Source: CAYPCH01 sp964409165
GTDB lineage: Bacteria > Bacillota > Clostridia > Acetivibrionales > Acetivibrionaceae
Length of the DNA stretch: 27,767 nt
Direction of reading: 5' to 3'
Assembly (NCBI GenBank): GCA_964409165.1
Contig: CAYPCH010000042.1
Coordinates: 1 to 27,767 of the forward strand
Position numbers and translations under genes: made by a program. Position 1 is the stretch's first letter; the number at the start of each line of letters is the position of its first letter. The notes under the pieces are model-generated. The model made no database searches. It worked only from the letters and a program-made list of their open reading frames with translations, and was not told the DNA's origin. Below are positions 17,228-25,412 of the stretch, in pieces.

Positions 17228-18154
17228 ATGCACCCGGGTGGGTGTGAAATAGGTCCGAGACCGATAGACTTACATATTAAAGCCCTTAGAAAAATGGGAG
17301 TCAAGGTTCATGACGCTCATCACGGTTTTCTGTATTGTGAAGTGGATAAAATGAAAGGATGCGAGATTCAGCTTGATTTTCCCAGTGTAGGAGCCACAGA
17401 AAATATAATGCTTGCAGCTGTTTATGCAGAAGGTGAGACCATTATAAGGCATGCTGCAAAAGAACCGGAGATAATTGACTTGCAGAGGTTTCTCATATCG
17501 ATGGGGGTGAGTGTGACAGGTGCCGGAACCAGTGTTATAAGAATTAAGGGAAGCGGGAAAAAGCTTAAGGATGTTGAACACGATGTTATTCCAGACAGAA
17601 TCGTCGCCGGTACATATCTTATAGCTGCTGGTATTACCGGAGGAGATGTTACACTAAGGAATGTTGCTGCAGAACACATTATTTCTGTTATATCCTACTT
17701 AAGGGAAACAGGATGTCGTATAAATACAAAGAGAAATGCGATACATATTTCCGGACCGACCAGACCAAGGTCTATTGATATAATAAGGACTTTGCCGTAT
17801 CCGGGGTTTCCCACAGATATGCAGTCGCAGTTTGTTTCATTACTGTCGGTAGCAAGAGGAACAAGTATTGTAGTGGAAACTATTTTTGAAAATAGATACA
17901 AACATGTAGAAGAACTTTTGAGAATGGGCGCGGATATAAAGCTTGAAGGAAGGCTTGCAGTAATAAAAGGTGTGAAGAAGTTGACAGGTGCGTCGGTTGC
18001 TGCGAGGGACTTAAGAGGTGGAGCAGCACTGGTTTTGGCAGGACTTGCATCGGAAGGCACTACGATTATAAGCGGTGTAAAGTATATTGACAGAGGCTAT
18101 GAGGATATAGAAAAGAAACTCTCAAAAGTCGGAGCAATAATCAAAAGAGAATAA
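17228..18154 (+). CDS. murA: UDP-GlcNAc 1-carboxyvinyltransferase, N-terminally truncated
   Basis: 308 residues against about 417 in the family. The match begins at the catalytic loop PGGCEIGPRPIDLH (the Cys equivalent to E. coli Cys115) and runs to the normal C-terminus: LDFPSVGATENIM, VIPDRIVAGTY, PGFPTDMQSQF (catalytic Asp), RDLRGGAALVLAG, YIDRGYEDIEKKL. The first 100-110 residues, with the conserved Lys-Asn pair and an Arg that bind substrate, are missing. Upstream the frame stays open only to 17198, where TAA closes it, and those codons do not resemble MurA. No ribosome-binding site precedes ATG 17228. MurA makes the first committed peptidoglycan precursor; this copy is very probably inactive unless complemented, and another murA elsewhere would be needed. 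It leads the division cluster, 14 bp before ftsQ. Confidence 0.85.
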   Translation: MHPGGCEIGPRPIDLHIKALRKMGVKVHDAHHGFLYCEVDKMKGCEIQLDFPSVGATENIMLAAVYAEGETIIRHAAKEPEIIDLQRFLISMGVSVTGAGTSVIRIKGSGKKLKDVEHDVIPDRIVAGTYLIAAGITGGDVTLRNVAAEHIISVISYLRETGCRINTKRNAIHISGPTRPRSIDIIRTLPYPGFPTDMQSQFVSLLSVARGTSIVVETIFENRYKHVEELLRMGADIKLEGRLAVIKGVKKLTGASVAARDLRGGAALVLAGLASEGTTIISGVKYIDRGYEDIEKKLSKVGAIIKRE

Positions 18155-18168
18155 AAGGGGTAAGGTTT

Positions 18169-19044
18169 TTGGAGACGAGGGAAACTGCAATTGATATTGT
18201 AAAGCAGGAGAATAATGATAAGTATAGAAAAATATCAAGAATGAAAAGAAGAAAGAAGCTGATAAAATTTTTTCTAACTGCTATATTGCTGATGGTGATT
18301 ATAGTGTGCCTTGCACTGTCACCTTTATTTTCTATAAGAAGGATTGAAGTTTACGGCAATAAGAATTATAATAACAATGAAATAATTGATGCGTCAGGTT
18401 TGGTATTGGGAAATAACTGGTTCAGGTTCGAAGACATCGAATTAAAAGATGTTTTGTTATTTAGGTCTTCTGTAGCCGAAGCCAATATTGTAAGAAGATT
18501 TCCGCTTGTTAAAAGTGCGTATGTGAGGCTGAAAGCTCCATGGATAATAAATATTACTTTGACTGAGAGGGAGTCGGTTGCGGTTATACCGTATCTCGGA
18601 ACTAATATTTTGATTGATCGGGAAGGGTATGTGCTTGATACTGTTGATAATCCGGAAAGATATGGATTACCTTCTGTTTTAGGTGTTACATTTGAGAACT
18701 ATTCTTTGGGGCAAGCCCTTAGAACGGAGCGACCTGAAAGGATTGAGGCTTTTAACGGGGTAATGGATAGAATAAGGGCAGTTGAAGCGAGCAATAAGGA
18801 TAGTGAGCACAGGATTTCAGCACATTTAAAATATGTGGATGTAACAAACCTGGAAGAGGTTCATATAAACCTGGGTATGAGGCTTACTGTTAATCTTGGA
18901 AGTATTGGAGATATAAATAACTATAAGTTTAATTTTCTCAGAGAAATTTATTTCTTTAACATGAAACCTGAGGAAATAGGATATCTGGATTTGACAACCG
19001 ACAAGCCGAGTTTTATACCCGATGACGGTTCGTCTATAAATTGA
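18169..19044 (+). CDS. ftsQ: cell division protein FtsQ/DivIB
   Basis: 291 residues, TTG start at 18169 preceded by an AGGGGTAAGG ribosome-binding site. A basic cytoplasmic N-terminus (SRMKRRKKLIKF) leads into one membrane helix (about 31-52). The POTRA domain follows directly (FSIRRIEVYGNKNYNNNEI, DASGL), then the beta domain (VRRFPLVKSAYVRLKAPWII, LTERESVAVI). It acts in the divisome with FtsL/DivIC to control septal peptidoglycan synthesis. It lies in the order murA-ftsQ-sbp-ftsA-ftsZ typical of clostridia. Confidence 0.92.
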   Translation: METRETAIDIVKQENNDKYRKISRMKRRKKLIKFFLTAILLMVIIVCLALSPLFSIRRIEVYGNKNYNNNEIIDASGLVLGNNWFRFEDIELKDVLLFRSSVAEANIVRRFPLVKSAYVRLKAPWIINITLTERESVAVIPYLGTNILIDREGYVLDTVDNPERYGLPSVLGVTFENYSLGQALRTERPERIEAFNGVMDRIRAVEASNKDSEHRISAHLKYVDVTNLEEVHINLGMRLTVNLGSIGDINNYKFNFLREIYFFNMKPEEIGYLDLTTDKPSFIPDDGSSIN

Positions 19045-19081
19045 TTGAGTAATAACTTGAAAGGGCATTGGAGGAAAAGAC

Positions 19082-19438
19082 ATGTTACCAATATTAGGAC
19101 TGATAATAGGAATAGTTGTAGGGGTAATTATTCCTTATAACATACCTGTTCAATATTCAAACTATGTTGCAGTTGCGATACTGGCGGCTTTAGACTCTGT
19201 TTTCGGGGGGATGGCGTCAACTCTGCAGAAAAAGTTTGATATGAAAGTTTTTTTGTCTGGATTTTTTGGTAATGCGCTTCTGGCAGCTGTGTTGGCTTAT
19301 ATAGGAGACAAACTGGGCATACCGATTTATCTTGCCGCAGTTTTTGCTTTTGGTAACAGGTTGTTTCTGAATTTTGCAATTATACGAAGATACCTATTGA
19401 ATAAATATTCAAAAAAAGATAATATAATAAATGATTGA
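19082..19438 (+). CDS. sbp: small basic protein Sbp (DUF1290)
   Basis: 118 residues, mostly membrane: helices at about 1-20, 27-46, 55-75 and 80-98. LGLIIGIVVGV, LAALDSVFGGMAS and FAFGNRLFLNFAIIRR are the conserved family blocks. This is the small basic protein encoded in the division cluster of Bacillus and clostridia between ftsQ and ftsA or ftsZ; its role is not established. A GGAGG ribosome-binding site precedes the ATG. A 143-bp gap separates it from ftsA and holds no clear promoter or terminator. Confidence 0.92.
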   Translation: MLPILGLIIGIVVGVIIPYNIPVQYSNYVAVAILAALDSVFGGMASTLQKKFDMKVFLSGFFGNALLAAVLAYIGDKLGIPIYLAAVFAFGNRLFLNFAIIRRYLLNKYSKKDNIIND

Positions 19439-19581
19439 TTTAATGATTTATTTATACATTAGGTTCACATTAAGCGATATACTACTTACGTAATCGGTCA
19501 TACAACAAAACGACTTTAAAATCGATAATTTAAAAAGTACCAGACTTCTTAAAATGTCTCTTTTCTAGGAGGTTAATATAA

Positions 19582-20817
19582 GTGGAAGACATAGTGAGCT
19601 GTATTGATATAGGAACTTCAAAAGTATGTGCTGTTATAGCAAAGATAGATGGTTTTAACCAAATAGAAATATTAGCTAAGGCAATGGAGCAATGTACAGG
19701 TGTAAAAAAAGGTGTTATTGTAGATGTTGATTCTACTGCAAGTGCTATAAAATCGTGTATTCATAAAATAAGGGCATTGTCAAATCTTGATATGAAATCA
19801 GCTTATGTAAATATAGACAGCACCCATGTAAATATTATTCAGAACAAAAGTTCAATAAATATCTCTCAAGAAAACCGGGTGATAAACCAGGAGCAAGTGG
19901 AGGAAGTTCTTAATGAAGTAGAAAAAATTACCACACCGCAAGACATGCAAATCATTGATGTAATTCCCAGACAGTATATTATAGACGGATGTGATGGGAT
20001 AACTGAGCCAGTGGGTATGTCCGCGTTGATGCTTGAACTTGAAGCCGATATTGTTTTAGCAAAAATTGCTTCAGTTCAGAATATTGTAAAAAGCATGGAA
20101 AAAGCAAATCTTACGGTTGAAGGTTTTATTGTTGAAGCCTTGGCAACAGGTGAAATAGCTTTAACACCGGAAGAGAAAGAAATGGGTGTTGTTCTCATTG
20201 ATGTCGGTGGAGGCATAACCAACATTTCGGTGTTCAAGAACAATATGTTAAAGTTTTATTATTCAATACCTGTGGGAGGAGATCATATAACCAATGATAT
20301 TTCCGTAGGTCTTGAAATACCTTATACTGAAGCAGAAAAGCTCAAAAGGGAATATGAACTGGCATTGACATCGTTGATAAAGAATGACCATGAGATTACT
20401 GTAAATGAAATAAATGAGAGTATGAAACGAAATATAAAAGTATCGGAAGTAATTGGGATAATAGAAGCAAGAGTCCATGAAATGTTTTCCATATGCAAGA
20501 GTGTACTGGAGGAATCAGGATATGCTTCCGACATAGGCAAAGGTATTGTGTTAGCGGGAGGCGGCATATCCTATATTGATGGAAATAATCAACTGGCTTA
20601 TGAGGTGTTTGGCTTACCTGCAAGAATAGTAGCCCATAAAACGTTAGGGATATCAAAGCCTGAGTTCCTTACTTCTATCGGCGCTGCAAAATACATTGCA
20701 GATAAGATTAAAACTTGTAGTGAAGAAAGTTATACCAAAGACCAGAAAGTTAAGAAATCCGGTAAGGGATATGGATTATTGAAGAAATTATCCAACCTTT
20801 TTAACAGCTTGTTTTAA
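19582..20817 (+). CDS. ftsA: cell division protein FtsA
   Basis: 411 residues, GTG start with AGGAGG nine bases before it. Actin-fold ATP motifs: CIDIGTSKVCAVIAK (phosphate 1), VLIDVGGGITNISVF (phosphate 2), IVLAGGGISYIDG (adenosine). The SHS2/1C insertion follows the first motif. The C-terminus ends in a basic amphipathic helix (YGLLKKLSNLFNSLF) that tethers FtsA to the membrane. It links FtsZ filaments to the membrane and recruits later division proteins. ftsZ follows after 284 bp, so the pair may be separately promoted. Confidence 0.95.
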   Translation: MEDIVSCIDIGTSKVCAVIAKIDGFNQIEILAKAMEQCTGVKKGVIVDVDSTASAIKSCIHKIRALSNLDMKSAYVNIDSTHVNIIQNKSSINISQENRVINQEQVEEVLNEVEKITTPQDMQIIDVIPRQYIIDGCDGITEPVGMSALMLELEADIVLAKIASVQNIVKSMEKANLTVEGFIVEALATGEIALTPEEKEMGVVLIDVGGGITNISVFKNNMLKFYYSIPVGGDHITNDISVGLEIPYTEAEKLKREYELALTSLIKNDHEITVNEINESMKRNIKVSEVIGIIEARVHEMFSICKSVLEESGYASDIGKGIVLAGGGISYIDGNNQLAYEVFGLPARIVAHKTLGISKPEFLTSIGAAKYIADKIKTCSEESYTKDQKVKKSGKGYGLLKKLSNLFNSLF

Positions 20818-21101
20818 CATTGAAGGACTATTTTGACTCTTTAGTTCTTTTTTATGGATACACATTGCATTTAGTTTATAATTATTTTAATTTATGTGTA
20901 AATAAATCTGAAATTTCTCCGATTATTATTTTATATTAAGGGAAATATGTTCTTGCGTAAACCCAAATATTAATATATTATTTTATATTGAGGGAATATA
21001 CGTAGCAATAAATATGAATATAATCTTTTAGTGTTGGTATATAAATAGTTTGGTAAGGTAAGTACTACTTATTAACTAATGAGAAAGAAGGGGGATTTAA
21101 A
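20818..21101 (+). promoter_or_regulatory. ftsA-ftsZ intergenic region with direct repeat
   Basis: This AT-rich 284-bp gap contains two similar segments, TATTATTTTATATTAAGGGA near 20925 and TATTATTTTATATTGAGGGA near 20977, about 53 bp apart. They could be a duplicated control site of ftsZ. No convincing -35/-10 pair, Spo0A box or terminator is seen. Confidence 0.45.
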
Positions 21102-22190
21102 TTGCTGGAGTTTGATATCGATATGGAACAGTTTGCCCAGATTAGAGTTATAGGCGTTGGCGGCGGGGGAAATAATGGCGTTAACAGAATGATAACTGCA
21201 GGACTTCGTGGTGTTGAATTTGTTGCTGTAAATACAGATAAGCAGGCTTTGTTTTTATCAAAGGCGAATACTAAAATTCAGATTGGGGATAAACTTACTA
21301 AAGGTCTAGGTGCGGGAGCTAATCCTGAAATTGGTGAGAAGGCGGCCAATGAAAGCAAAGATGAAATTGCTCAGGCAATAAAGGGAGCAGACATGGTTTT
21401 TGTAACCGCTGGAATGGGCGGTGGAACAGGAACAGGTGCAGCACCGGTAGTTGCTCAAGTAGCAAAGGAAATGGGTATACTGACAGTAGGTGTTGTAACC
21501 AAGCCCTTTATGTTTGAGGGAAGAAAGAGGATGCAACACGCGGAAAGAGGAGTGGAAACCTTAAAAAGTACTGTTGATACTCTCGTTACAATACCTAATG
21601 ACAGGCTACTTCAGGTGGCGGAAAAGAAGACTTCCATAGTTGATGCTTTTAGGATAGCAGATGATGTATTGAGGCAGGGTGTTCAAGGGATATCAGATTT
21701 GATAGCTGTTCCAGGTCTTGTGAACCTTGACTTTGCAGATGTCAAAACTATTATGCTTGATACAGGACTTGCCCATATGGGTATAGGTAGAGCAGCAGGA
21801 GAAAGCAGAGCAGAAGAAGCTGCAAGACAGGCGATTCAAAGTCCTCTTCTGGAAACTTCAATTGAAGGAGCAAGGGGGGTACTTCTTAATATAACAGGTG
21901 GTGCAGATTTAGGATTGTTTGAGGTCAATACAGCTGCCGAACTGGTACAGAAATCTGCTGACCCTGATGCAAACATCATTTTTGGTGCGGTTATTGATGA
22001 GAATTTAAAGGATGAAATTTTAATAACTGTAATTGCAACAGGTTTTGACAAGATTCCTGTAATAAAGAAGGTGGAAAAAGCTGTTGAAAAAAGTCCGACC
22101 TCATCTAGTGAAAGACTAGCACCCACAGAACCATTAATGAGTGATGAACTTGAAATACCTACTTTCTTAAGGAGAAACAGGTATAAATAA
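21102..22190 (+). CDS. ftsZ: cell division GTPase FtsZ
   Basis: 362 residues. The start is a TTG at 21102, with GAAGGGGGAT as ribosome-binding site. GTPase features: IRVIGVGGGGNNGVNRM, the tubulin signature GGGTGTGAAPVVAQ, and the T7 synergy loop VPGLVNLDFADVKTIM with the catalytic Asp. The conserved C-terminal tail EIPTFLRRNR binds FtsA and other partners. It polymerises into the Z ring. The transcript ends at the hairpin 22210-22244. Confidence 0.98.
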   Translation: MLEFDIDMEQFAQIRVIGVGGGGNNGVNRMITAGLRGVEFVAVNTDKQALFLSKANTKIQIGDKLTKGLGAGANPEIGEKAANESKDEIAQAIKGADMVFVTAGMGGGTGTGAAPVVAQVAKEMGILTVGVVTKPFMFEGRKRMQHAERGVETLKSTVDTLVTIPNDRLLQVAEKKTSIVDAFRIADDVLRQGVQGISDLIAVPGLVNLDFADVKTIMLDTGLAHMGIGRAAGESRAEEAARQAIQSPLLETSIEGARGVLLNITGGADLGLFEVNTAAELVQKSADPDANIIFGAVIDENLKDEILITVIATGFDKIPVIKKVEKAVEKSPTSSSERLAPTEPLMSDELEIPTFLRRNRYK

Positions 22191-22200
22191 AATTTATAAT

Positions 22201-22248
22201 AATTCCGGCAAAAAACTTCGGGACTTGATGTCCCGAAGTTTTTTATTT
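22201..22248 (+). terminator. ftsZ terminator, repeat copy B
   Basis: Perfect 15-bp stem: arms at 22210-22224 and 22230-22244, loop TTGAT, then ATTT. The preceding CCGGCA and the hairpin sequence match the terminator half of the repeat at 25213; the ATTTCCT palindrome half is missing here. Confidence 0.9.
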
Positions 22249-22296
22249 GGTGTCCTAAAGTTTTTGTCATACGTTTTTTTTATTCTACAGTATGGT

Positions 22297-22329
22297 TTGA
22301 CAAAATAAATATTGCTTAAAATGTATAAT
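22297..22329 (+). promoter_or_regulatory. spoIIG-type promoter with 21-bp spacer
   Basis: Perfect TTGACA (22297-22302) and perfect TATAAT (22324-22329) are 21 bp apart, too far for unaided sigma-A. The B. subtilis spoIIG promoter has the same peculiarity (22 bp) and needs Spo0A. TTTGACA at 22296-22302 is one base from the inverted 0A box TTCGACA and overlaps the -35; TGTCATA at 22265 is a weaker candidate. A Spo0A-dependent start for spoIIGA-sigE is inferred. Confidence 0.65.
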
Positions 22330-22566
22330 TGAAAGTAATTCAGAATAGTGAAAATATAAATTCTACTACTTTTTTTGTAAACATCTATTTGAAGCAAAAT
22401 AGAGATGCGATAAAGAGGAAGTAAATATTTCACTCATTCCTTAGAATAAAAATACATGCTCTTGCATATAAGTTATAAGGGTGTTGTCTTATGTTTTGAA
22501 TATTGTTTTAAATATTCAAAAAGGATTTTTTTTAAGTCCAAAGTGATTGGCTCTGGGGGGATATAA
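22330..22566 (+). other. long spoIIGA leader
   Basis: If transcription starts at the spoIIG-type promoter, the leader is about 230 nt. It holds an AT-rich hairpin, TTGAATATT pairing with AAATATTCAA near 22496-22519, followed by AAAAAGGATTTTTTTT. No small open frame with a ribosome-binding site is evident. The GGGGGG at 22555-22560 is the spoIIGA ribosome-binding site. Confidence 0.4.
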
Positions 22567-23463
22567 ATGGAGATATACTTGGATATATTAATATTAGAAA
22601 ACATCGTCATGAACTACCTTATACTGTTATTGACAGCTAAATTCACCAAGAACAGAACGTCTAATCTGAGGTTGTTCATAGGCGCTTTAGTAGGGGCGAC
22701 CTATGTTGTTGTTTTAATTCTATTACCGGGTTTGCAAATGTACTACACTACACTTGCAAAGATAGTATTGTCTTTTGTAATCGTTGCTGTTACTTTTTCA
22801 CCAACAAAGATTGTTCCTTTTTGTAAAATATTAGCAATGTTTTACATATCAACGTTTATTTTTGCCGGTGCAGCCTTTGCGTTTCTGTATGTCAATAAGA
22901 CTGGAGGAATAGTAAGAAACGGAATATTTTATGTCTTTTGGGACTCAAAATGGACAATGCTTTTTCTGTCAATATTAACTGCGGGGATTATTCTGAGAAT
23001 ATTCTGGGACATATTGGAACAAGAGGTTATGAAGAAAAAACTGCTTATTCCCCTTAAAATCGCGTTCGAGAGCGACAAAATTGACATGTTTGCACTTGTA
23101 GATACTGGAAATTCGCTCCATGACCCTCTGACCAATTCACCTGTAATTGTTGTAGAGTTCAAAGCCATAAAGAGTATACTTCCTCTTGAAATTCAAAGCA
23201 TATTTGAAGAGTGCAGAGAGGACGATATGGTTTGCGTAACCCGGATTGTTTCTGGGTCAAAATGGTATTCAAGGTTCAGACTTATTCCGTTTTGCTCTCT
23301 GGGTAAAGAAAATGGTATGTTGATAGGCTTTAAACCTGACTATATAGAGGTTGGGGGAAATAATGAAAAAAAGGGGGTTACGGACGTTATTATTGGTATT
23401 TATAACAGGACCCTTTCTAAGAATAATAATTATAACGCTCTTTTAGGTCCTGAGCTTGTTTAG
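22567..23463 (+). CDS. spoIIGA: sigma-E factor processing peptidase SpoIIGA
   Basis: 298 residues. Five membrane helices occupy about residues 1-150 (YLDILILENIVMNYLILLL onward). The C-terminal domain is an aspartyl protease with the catalytic motif FALVDTGNSLHDPLTNSPV; the Asp is residue 179 (Asp183 in B. subtilis). It is activated across the septum by the forespore signal SpoIIR and cleaves pro-sigma-E in the mother cell. It lies 53 bp upstream of its substrate gene sigE, as in other spore formers. Confidence 0.95.
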   Translation: MEIYLDILILENIVMNYLILLLTAKFTKNRTSNLRLFIGALVGATYVVVLILLPGLQMYYTTLAKIVLSFVIVAVTFSPTKIVPFCKILAMFYISTFIFAGAAFAFLYVNKTGGIVRNGIFYVFWDSKWTMLFLSILTAGIILRIFWDILEQEVMKKKLLIPLKIAFESDKIDMFALVDTGNSLHDPLTNSPVIVVEFKAIKSILPLEIQSIFEECREDDMVCVTRIVSGSKWYSRFRLIPFCSLGKENGMLIGFKPDYIEVGGNNEKKGVTDVIIGIYNRTLSKNNNYNALLGPELV

Positions 23464-23516
23464 TAATTATGAAAATACAACATTCCAATGTACAACCTTG
23501 AAAGGAGATAAAACTG

Positions 23517-24251
23517 ATGCTTTTTCTGAAAAGAGCAAGATTATATTTATGGATTAAGTACATAAATGTACTAGAAAGGCTTGGGTTATATAAAAGATTT
23601 CCAATCCATTATATAGGTGGAAGCGAAGCACTCCCGCCACCTCTTAGCAGTGACGAAGAAAGCTATTTATTAAACAAGCTTGAGAAGAGTGATTATGGAG
23701 TAAAATCCATATTGATTGAAAGAAATCTCAGGCTGGTTGTCTATATAGCAAGGAAGTTTGAGAACACGGGCGTAGGGGTTGAGGATCTGATATCTATAGG
23801 TACTATTGGTTTGATAAAAGCCATTAACACTTTCAATCCAAGCAAGAATATAAAGCTTGCAACTTATGCTTCACGTTGCATTGAGAACGAAATTCTAATG
23901 TATCTAAGAAGAAACAACAGAATGAAGACCGAGATTTCAATTGATGAGCCGCTTAATATTGATTGGGACGGAAACGAACTTTTACTTTCGGATATTTTAG
24001 GCACTGATAACGATTTGATTCACAGAAGTATAGAGGATGAAGTGGATAAGGAGCTTTTGGGTATGGCAATGAAAAAACTATCTGTCCGAGAAAAAAGAAT
24101 TATGGAACTTAGATTTGGACTTACAAACGGTGGGATCGAAAAAACCCAGAAGGAAGTGGCAGATATGCTGGGAATTTCGCAGTCATATATTTCCAGACTG
24201 GAGAAGAAAATAATAAGCAGGCTTAAAAAGGAAATCAGCAGAATGATATAA
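23517..24251 (+). CDS. sigE: sporulation sigma factor sigma-E (pro-form)
   Basis: 244 residues with AAAGGAGA as ribosome-binding site. The N-terminal pro-sequence (about 1-29) ends at the conserved YIGGSEALPPPL, where SpoIIGA cleaves. Region 2 is RNLRLVVYIARKFENTGVGV with EDLISIGTIGLIKAI and YASRCIENEILMYLRR. Region 4 has LSVREKRIMELRFGL and the helix-turn-helix QKEVADMLGISQSYISRLEK. It directs early mother-cell transcription. No terminator separates it from sigG, so read-through is likely. Confidence 0.97.
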   Translation: MLFLKRARLYLWIKYINVLERLGLYKRFPIHYIGGSEALPPPLSSDEESYLLNKLEKSDYGVKSILIERNLRLVVYIARKFENTGVGVEDLISIGTIGLIKAINTFNPSKNIKLATYASRCIENEILMYLRRNNRMKTEISIDEPLNIDWDGNELLLSDILGTDNDLIHRSIEDEVDKELLGMAMKKLSVREKRIMELRFGLTNGGIEKTQKEVADMLGISQSYISRLEKKIISRLKKEISRMI

Positions 24252-24358
24252 GTAAAATTTAAAAAACCATAAAATACTAGCACTTGATAAGTTTAGTTTC
24301 TGCAATCGGTACACGGCTTGTCAAGGTGTTTTGGGAAAATTATTTGCGTATTTTTACA

Positions 24359-24386
24359 GTATAAAAATGGCCTCCGTGGCAATAAT
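24359..24386 (+). promoter_or_regulatory. sigma-F-like promoter of sigG
   Basis: GTATA (24359-24363) matches the sigma-F -35 GYWTA, and GGCAATAAT (24378-24386) matches GGNRANANT. The spacer is 14 bp, one to two bases shorter than usual. A start point near 24393 would give a leader of about 30 nt. sigG is a known sigma-F target in spore formers. Confidence 0.5.
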
Positions 24387-24416
24387 GATACTGACTTGAA
24401 TTTAATTGCCGGGAGG
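24371..24416 (+). promoter_or_regulatory. hairpin sequestering the sigG ribosome-binding site
   Basis: CCTCC-GT-GGCAAT (24371-24383) pairs with ATTGCC-G-GGAGG (24405-24416) with a small internal loop. The right arm includes the GGGAGG ribosome-binding site of sigG. The left arm overlaps the sigma-F-like -10 region, so only transcripts begun further upstream contain the full hairpin. Confidence 0.6.
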
Positions 24417-24423
24417 TTTTTCT

Positions 24424-25197
24424 ATGCTAATCAATAAAGTTGAAATATGTGGTGTTAACACATCAAAATTGCCTGTACTGACAAACGAACAAAAAAAGGT
24501 TCTTTTTGAAAGAATGCATAAAGGAGATACTTCGGCAAGGGAAGAATTTATAAAGGGTAATCTGCGGCTTGTATTAAGTGTTATACAAAGATTTAATAAC
24601 AGAGGAGAATATGTTGACGATCTTTTTCAGATAGGTTGCATTGGACTTATCAAAGCGATAGATAATTTTGATGTTTCTCATAATGTTAAGTTTTCTACGT
24701 ACGCAGTTCCAATGATAATTGGAGAAATAAGAAGATATCTTCGGGATAATAATTCAATACGCGTGTCAAGATCTCTCAGGGATATTGCATACAAGGCTCT
24801 ACAGGCCAAAGAGCGCCTGACAAATAAAAATTCGAAGGAGCCTACTGTTGAAGACATTGCAAAGGAGCTCGACATAACAAAAGAAGATATTGTTTTTGCC
24901 CTTGATGCAATACAGGACCCTATCTCTTTGTTTGAATCGGTTTACCATGACGGCGGTGATGCTATTTATGTTATGGATCAGGTTAAAGATGAAAAAAATC
25001 ATGACGAGAACTGGCTGGAAGGTATTGCTTTAAATGAGGCTATGAGAAAACTCAATGACAGAGAAAAACTTATACTGAACTTGCGTTTTTTTGACGGAAG
25101 GACCCAGATGGAGGTTGCTGAAGAAATTGGAATATCTCAGGCTCAGGTTTCAAGGCTTGAGAAAACAGCACTCATGCATATGCGAAAGTATATATAG
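24424..25197 (+). CDS. sigG: sporulation sigma factor sigma-G
   Basis: 257 residues from ATG 24424, seven bases after GGGAGG; an in-frame TTG at 24406 would precede the ribosome-binding site and is rejected. The N-terminus NKVEICGVNTSKLPVL is the sigma-G signature. Region 2: GNLRLVLSVIQRFNNRGEYV, DDLFQIGCIGLIKAIDNFD, FSTYAVPMIIGEIRRYLRD. Region 3: RVSRSLRDIAYKAL. Region 4: LNDREKLILNLRFFDGRTQ and EVAEEIGISQAQVSRLEK. It drives late forespore genes. It is reached both by read-through from sigE and probably from its own sigma-F promoter; translation may be limited by the leader hairpin. Terminated by repeat copy C. Confidence 0.97.
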   Translation: MLINKVEICGVNTSKLPVLTNEQKKVLFERMHKGDTSAREEFIKGNLRLVLSVIQRFNNRGEYVDDLFQIGCIGLIKAIDNFDVSHNVKFSTYAVPMIIGEIRRYLRDNNSIRVSRSLRDIAYKALQAKERLTNKNSKEPTVEDIAKELDITKEDIVFALDAIQDPISLFESVYHDGGDAIYVMDQVKDEKNHDENWLEGIALNEAMRKLNDREKLILNLRFFDGRTQMEVAEEIGISQAQVSRLEKTALMHMRKYI

Positions 25198-25212
25198 TCT
25201 AAGTGCAGTTAT

Positions 25213-25280
25213 TAGAGCCATTTCCTGAAAGGAAATCCGGCAAAAAGCTTCGGAACTCGATGTTCTGGAGCTTTTTATTA
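25213..25280 (+). terminator. sigG terminator, repeat copy C
   Basis: ATTTCCTGAAAGGAAAT-type palindrome, CCGGC, then a hairpin with arms at 25242-25256 and 25262-25276 (two wobble pairs) and loop TCGAT, ending in TTTTTATT. A second partial start of the repeat (ATTAGGACCATTTC) follows at 25277. Confidence 0.85.
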
Positions 25281-25340
25281 GGACCATTTCTACTATAATA
25301 TTTCTCAATAGCTCCCGGAGGACTTGATACACTTTTTGTG

Positions 25341-25386
25341 TTTGTGGTCTGAATACTTATAATTTATAGGTTTTACAGACCACAAA
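25341..25386. repeat. inverted repeat in sigG-ymxH gap
   Basis: TTTGTGGTCTG (25341-25351) and CAGACCACAAA (25376-25386) are exact inverted copies 24 bases apart, with partial pairing of the interior (CTTATA / TATAGG). It lies in a 368-bp gap between sigG and ymxH, after the sigG terminator. It could be an operator or a small element; there is no clean T run. Confidence 0.6.
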
Positions 25387-25412
25387 GTTTTCTGGTTTCT
25401 TTCATTTTCAAC

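Noticed and set aside
17695..18060. 121-codon minus-strand open frame
   Set aside because: Antisense to well-conserved murA sequence, with no ribosome-binding site or recognisable protein pattern.
19464..19483. TTCACA and TATACT as a promoter of ftsA
   Set aside because: The spacer is only 8 bp, far too short for sigma-A.
24406..24423. TTG start for sigG
   Set aside because: It lies before the GGGAGG ribosome-binding site and adds residues absent from the sigma-G family.
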